Source: Symsagittifera roscoffensis (taxonomy: Eukaryota; Xenacoelomorpha; Acoela; Convolutidae). From it: DNA of 44,000 bases. The notes beneath the pieces are model-generated. The model was not told the origin of the DNA. It did not search any database and was given only the letters and a program-made list of their open reading frames with translations. The stretch is taken from contig NW_026970798.1 of NCBI RefSeq assembly GCF_963678635.1, forward strand, positions 1 through 44,000. The letters are read 5' to 3'. Shown one piece after another: positions 40,271 through 44,000 of the stretch. Each line of letters opens with the position of its first letter. Positions within the stretch are counted from its first letter, which is position 1. The translations under genes and the position numbers were made by a program.

Positions 40271-41298
40271 GGGCTGGTTGACTTTTTTGTTTGGGCTTTA
40301 ATTGTTTCTCATTGAGGAAAGCGAGTTACCAAGGTTAGTTCTCTAACCTTTTATCTGGATATCAAATGCTGTTCTCCGCAGCAGCTTACTAATAAACGCA
40401 ATAGCAGAAAAAAGTAAGTTTACGTGCCTCAGTTTTATTCATACTTTTTCACTTTGAATGTAACTTTTGAGCTTAGAAATTGTAAATTTTGGCGTTTCAC
40501 ATTCGATAGAGGATCTGGTACATGTTTTATTTTTTTCAAACTATTTACAAGTGGTTATAAACATGTATTAATCGGTCAAATAGCTCTTTAGCTTTTGAGC
40601 TACATATTGAGCTATTGGGGGGGAGATTGCTCAATTGATCCATCTTGAGTGACAATTTTGCTTTAAATTCAATTTTAAAATATTTTTAAGTTTTAATAAC
40701 AAAATCGTCATCAACTTTTCTGTATTTCTCAGAGTAGTTTGGCTGACAAATTTTTCGCTTCCGTCCGGTTTATGGAGCAGGAAACTGATAACACCTACTT
40801 ACTACCTATATGATAGTAGTTAAGTTTGAATTTTCTCTAAATTGAGCATGTTGTGAGTTTGAACATTTTGACCGTTTCGTCACCGAAGTTATTTATGGGA
40901 AAAAGTCTAGAAAAAAAAGAAAAAAAATGGCAGTCAGAATTACGGAGAGCAGCTAAGCACCTTTCTGACCCGAGCCTAACTCACCCGACGTATACTTATT
41001 TACACTTACGAAACAAGTGCCATTTAAACAATTCATTGATGTATCAAAAGCCAACGACAGGAAGCATCACACGCAATGATGTCAAATGAAATCTTAAAAG
41101 CAAAACTGATTCGAATTTTTTTAATTGGTTCATTGTTGAAAAATCTTTTAAGCTTTTAAAACTAGATTTAATAATAATCATAATAAATTGTTTCATACTA
41201 AAATCTGAGTTGTATGAGTGAACACCACTGAGCCATTACAGTCCGTTTTCAGGTGTATCATATAACACGAGCAGTTTGCTCCCAGACTTTAGACTTAC
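40271..41298. other. Noncoding sequence right of the array
   Basis: AT-rich, with no convincing gene. A short ORF at 40853-41089 (78 aa, Lys-rich start) has no recognisable feature. It contains one orphan satellite unit (40734-40783). Confidence 0.5.
40734..40783. repeat. Orphan satellite unit outside the array
   Basis: AGTAGTTTGGCTGACAAATT and the following CCGTCCGGTTTATGGAGCAG match a unit inside the array at about 40134-40183, with roughly 8 bp missing from the middle. It lies about 460 bp beyond the last array unit, so a fragment was copied or left behind there. Confidence 0.75.
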
Positions 41299-41422
41299 CT
41301 GTGCTTTCATGAGCTGTGACCCCTTCCAAAAAGTCCCCCGAGGATGAAGCAGAATATGAGGACGTAGGGGAACAGCACTGTGACGTAATCTATCTTCCCA
41401 CTGATCTTCATGCCCCCGATGA
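41299..41422 (-). pseudogene. SLC6-like neurotransmitter transporter exon, probably degenerate
   Basis: Read on the minus strand, an AG acceptor (before 41422) leads into a frame encoding G-G-M-K-I-S-G-K-I, then a Y-V-T segment, then L-F-P-Y-V-L and a hydrophobic run. This matches the SLC6 sodium-coupled transporter signature around TM5 (SGK, a short spacer, FPYV). The exon ends at a perfect CAG|GTAAGT donor (intron begins at 41298). After the hydrophobic run the frame meets a TGA before the donor. The following frame instead continues with RG and GS residues as the family would, so a one-base shift near a run of five G (about 41338) is likely. The exon would be 124 nt. No neighbouring exon was found, so it may be a relic or an exon copy carried by a duplication. 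Confidence 0.5.
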
Positions 41423-41429
41423 CTCAACA

Positions 41430-43266
41430 GAACAGTAGAACCTCCAAGCTAATATTTTGGGCGCCTTTAGAAATATTTTAGGTATGCTCCCCCGCATCGG
41501 CAATACTTAGTTTGCAATCGTTATTCTCAAGGAAAATATACAATTTATAGCTATCAAACCGATTGTATTTGCTTGCACTTTATAATTGAGTTAATTGATT
41601 CGATCGTCGCCAAAATCAATGTTTTGGTGACATTTTTGGTACATACTATTTTATCGACAGCTTTTTTACCTTTTTTTGCATTTAATATACAGATTTCATA
41701 AAGATTATATACATATTATACAGATTTTATACAGGATGTATACTCACTAAAAACAGATATTCTAACAAATTTGCAGATCAGACAAAACTCAACAAAAAAA
41801 ATTCAGAAAAAAAATTTAAAAAAACGTAATTTTTCTTCTCTAAAGTTTCCGGATAATTTTTAGGAATAGGTTTGGAAAGCAAAAAATTCAGTCCATTTTT
41901 TCTTCAAATTGCGACACCTTTTTTTATTTTTTAAGAATCCTTATCACAGCCAATACGGTTTTAATATCAAAATACGAGAGCAATTTTTGAGGTAAGTAAA
42001 TTTGGCTAGAAAAAAAAGAAATTAAAAAAATGACTCTATGTCATAGTTTTTTCGCACACTTTGAGAGTCCTTGGATGAAATTTCACTATTATGCAAAAAA
42101 TTTAGAAAATAATTGTTTAAAGATGAAATGAACTCTTAAATGCACTTTTTCTCAGCGCGGGAAACCTTAGATGGCAAAATTTTGAAAGAGTATCTTAAAA
42201 CTCATGATCTGCGGTAAACGACTCTCCTCGAGAGATTTCAGCTCACTATGCAATTGAGGAAGATTTTTCTTGGTACAATTTTCGTTCGGTAATTTTTTTG
42301 AGTAAAACCCATCTGTAAGTTAAGGTTTTGAGATAATTTTATATAGAATCAGGGGATTTTACACATATTCCATGCGGCCAATAAAATTTATTCATTGGAC
42401 ACTATAAATTATTATTTGGACAAAATTATCAACTTTTGTGAACTGTGAAGAATCCATATAGCTTATTTCTAGCGTCTAAATACGTTAAATACAGTCGTTT
42501 TTTTTACCAATTAAAAATCTATATAAAAATCTATCCCTATTGATTGCGATCTTAGTTTGGTCAATGCAGGTCGGCCAAAAAGGGATGACGTAAAACATTA
42601 TCAACAAGGATAAAATGAGGGTTTCGGAAACATTTTCAGTACGCTGCTGAAAACAAATTAGCACACAGAGGCAAAACGGATCTAAAAACAATTGGCAAGT
42701 TTAATCTCGCAAACCTATTGTGCTTAAAAACTTTTGCAACCTTTTTTTGAATTTATTACTTTTTTTGAGGAAACGTAAGCTTCGAGCCATGAGCCTAATT
42801 TTAGGGCAATTTCGGGATTGGTTACTGTTGGAATCAAAGTGGTTGTTACGTAATTTGCTTATAAAAAAGGTGATTTGCTTTTAAAAATTGAAAATTTGAC
42901 CGGATTCGGGTTTCGACCAAACTTAATCCATTTGGATCGGAATGAGAGCGAATTTCCGAGCTTTCTCTTTCTTTCTCATTTGACGGATAAATTGTAGACT
43001 CAGATAAAAACTCTCTCAAGACGCTCAAGACTACCACGAACTTAACTGAAACTTCTAAAAACTCAACTTTCCCGCTCACCTCACGGATAACTTGGTCATA
43101 GAAATTGTCAAAAAATATCGAAAAGCGATCTATGAAAAAATATCTACTGAAGCTAGAATGAACAACACTTGCAGTTGCAAATACAATGAAAGTTGCTTAC
43201 AACACAAGCAAATTCCCTGACTTGGCAACTAAGTGGACAAAACTTGAGCAGATACTAAAAAAACAA
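41430..43266. other. AT-rich noncoding region
   Basis: Many homopolymer A/T runs and short open frames on the minus strand (42485-42691, 42846-43079) with no recognisable domain or splice pattern. Nothing else supported. Confidence 0.5.
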
Positions 43267-43345
43267 GGTTCGGCTGGGACTCAAACCCCAAACGTTAGAG
43301 TGCAAAGGTGACGACAGTACCTCTAGGCCAAGTGGGACGGAACGT
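43267..43345 (-). ncRNA. tRNA-like Pol III unit (tRNA pseudogene or SINE head)
   Basis: On the minus strand, an A-box match TGGCCTAGAGG (43320-43330) and a B-box match GGTTTGAGTCC (43277-43287) lie 43 nt apart, as in a tRNA gene. A run of seven T on that strand (43257-43263), typical of a Pol III terminator, follows a few bases downstream. The acceptor stem pairs only partly and is offset by several extra bases, and the T-stem has one mismatch. I therefore do not call a functional tRNA or an anticodon. Confidence 0.5.
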
Positions 43346-43634
43346 GCAAGGTGTTACTGTTCAATAGTAAAAAAAAATTGTAAAGAGAAGAAAATAAAAG
43401 CAGAGAAGAATAATGAAGAAAAAAATTGAAAGAAAAGTTGTTTACGTGCAAAAATCTTGTTCGTGATTACAAGACACTTGCTCTCGCATGCGTTTTTATA
43501 TATAATACTCTCTGAAAAAAAAACAGGTTTTTGTTGCATTTTTTGCAGAAGATTTTTGAATTAATAGTGCATTTAGTCGTTGGTTCGGAGAATAAAAAAC
43601 CTCTTTTTTCACTAGCGCTGTATTATTGCAGACA

Positions 43635-44000
43635 GGGGCGGATCTAGGATTTTCTTGAGGGGAGGGGGCGGATGTTCAAAAAAATGAAAATTTTGTCGAC
43701 TTTTTTTAGGTCGATTAAATTAATTTTTTGAGCTCTCCGAAATAAAGGCCGCCTTTCGACAAAAATTTCTGCGCCACAAGCTAATTTTTTGAGAAAACAG
43801 GCCAAAAAAGCGTTTTTAGGGACTTTTTCAAAAAGTTTGCCCGAAAAATCCCGCGCGCTCCCCTCTCAAATTGGTACATTTTTTGGAGTCGCCCTTAGAA
43901 AAAGGTTCCATCAGCCAAAAGGGATACCTCAAAAAAGGGGGACCATTTGGGTAGGCAGGAGGTCGATTCCTTGAAATAAGGGGGCATCCTACCCCCCCCC
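43635..44000. mobile_element. Possible DNA-transposon end, G-rich
   Basis: CAGGGGCGGATCTAGGATTT (from about 43634), followed by a G-rich stretch, resembles the termini of DNA transposons common in invertebrate genomes. The window ends in a C-rich run after GGGGGCATCCTA. No transposase is present and the other end lies outside or is missing, so the class cannot be assigned. Confidence 0.3.

Noticed and set aside
40853-41089. 78-codon plus-strand ORF
   Set aside because: No recognisable feature, splice context or promoter; its length is expected by chance.
43267-43337. Functional tRNA gene on the minus strand
   Set aside because: The acceptor stem is offset with mismatches, a T-stem pair is broken and no clear anticodon arm forms.

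Overview
The window looks like AT-rich nuclear DNA of an invertebrate animal. Four things support this: a very large env-bearing Ty3/Gypsy-type LTR retrotransposon, a fragment of a second env-bearing LTR element, a spliced-looking exon resembling an SLC6 neurotransmitter transporter, and a long minisatellite array. I cannot fix the phylum. The left env fragment and the transporter exon lean towards an arthropod such as a crustacean, but that is a weak inference.

Layout. (1) 1-2170: remains of an LTR element in minus orientation. A truncated Env-like ORF (798-1865) lies between two identical 225-bp segments (1-225 and 1946-2170). (2) 2171-21013: one ~18.8-kb retrovirus-like element in plus orientation, bounded by LTRs whose shared 393 bp are identical by eye. 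In order it carries a tRNA primer-binding site, a ~1.2-kb leader, a small basic ORF1, a single 2740-codon Gag-Pol ORF (gag, zinc knuckle, protease, RT, RNase H, integrase, GPY/F), a spacer with two tiny hydrophobic ORFs, a 378-codon open frame without any ATG (ORF4), an 872-aa Env, a 597-aa unrecognised ORF6, a textbook short intron just after the ORF6 stop, a ~1.5-kb 3' noncoding region, a polypurine tract and the 3' LTR. (3) 21014-22866: AT-rich noncoding DNA with a few hairpins. (4) 22867-40270: about 17 kb of a tandem array of a ~60-bp unit, with nested larger repeats of ~449, ~754, 963, 1499 and 1827 bp. (5) 40271-44000: AT-rich noncoding DNA with one orphan satellite unit, the degenerate SLC6-like exon (minus strand), a tRNA-like Pol III unit (minus strand) and a transposon-like G-rich end.

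How the genes fit together. The retroelement has intact reading frames and matching LTRs, so it is young and may still be active. Neighbouring ORFs overlap by 26 nt (ORF1/Gag-Pol), 13 nt (ORF4/Env) and 4 nt (Env/ORF6, ATGA). This suggests expression from a few RNAs by splicing and coupled translation, as in a complex retrovirus. ORF1, ORF4 and ORF6 are the parts I cannot assign, and they are the best candidates for something undescribed.
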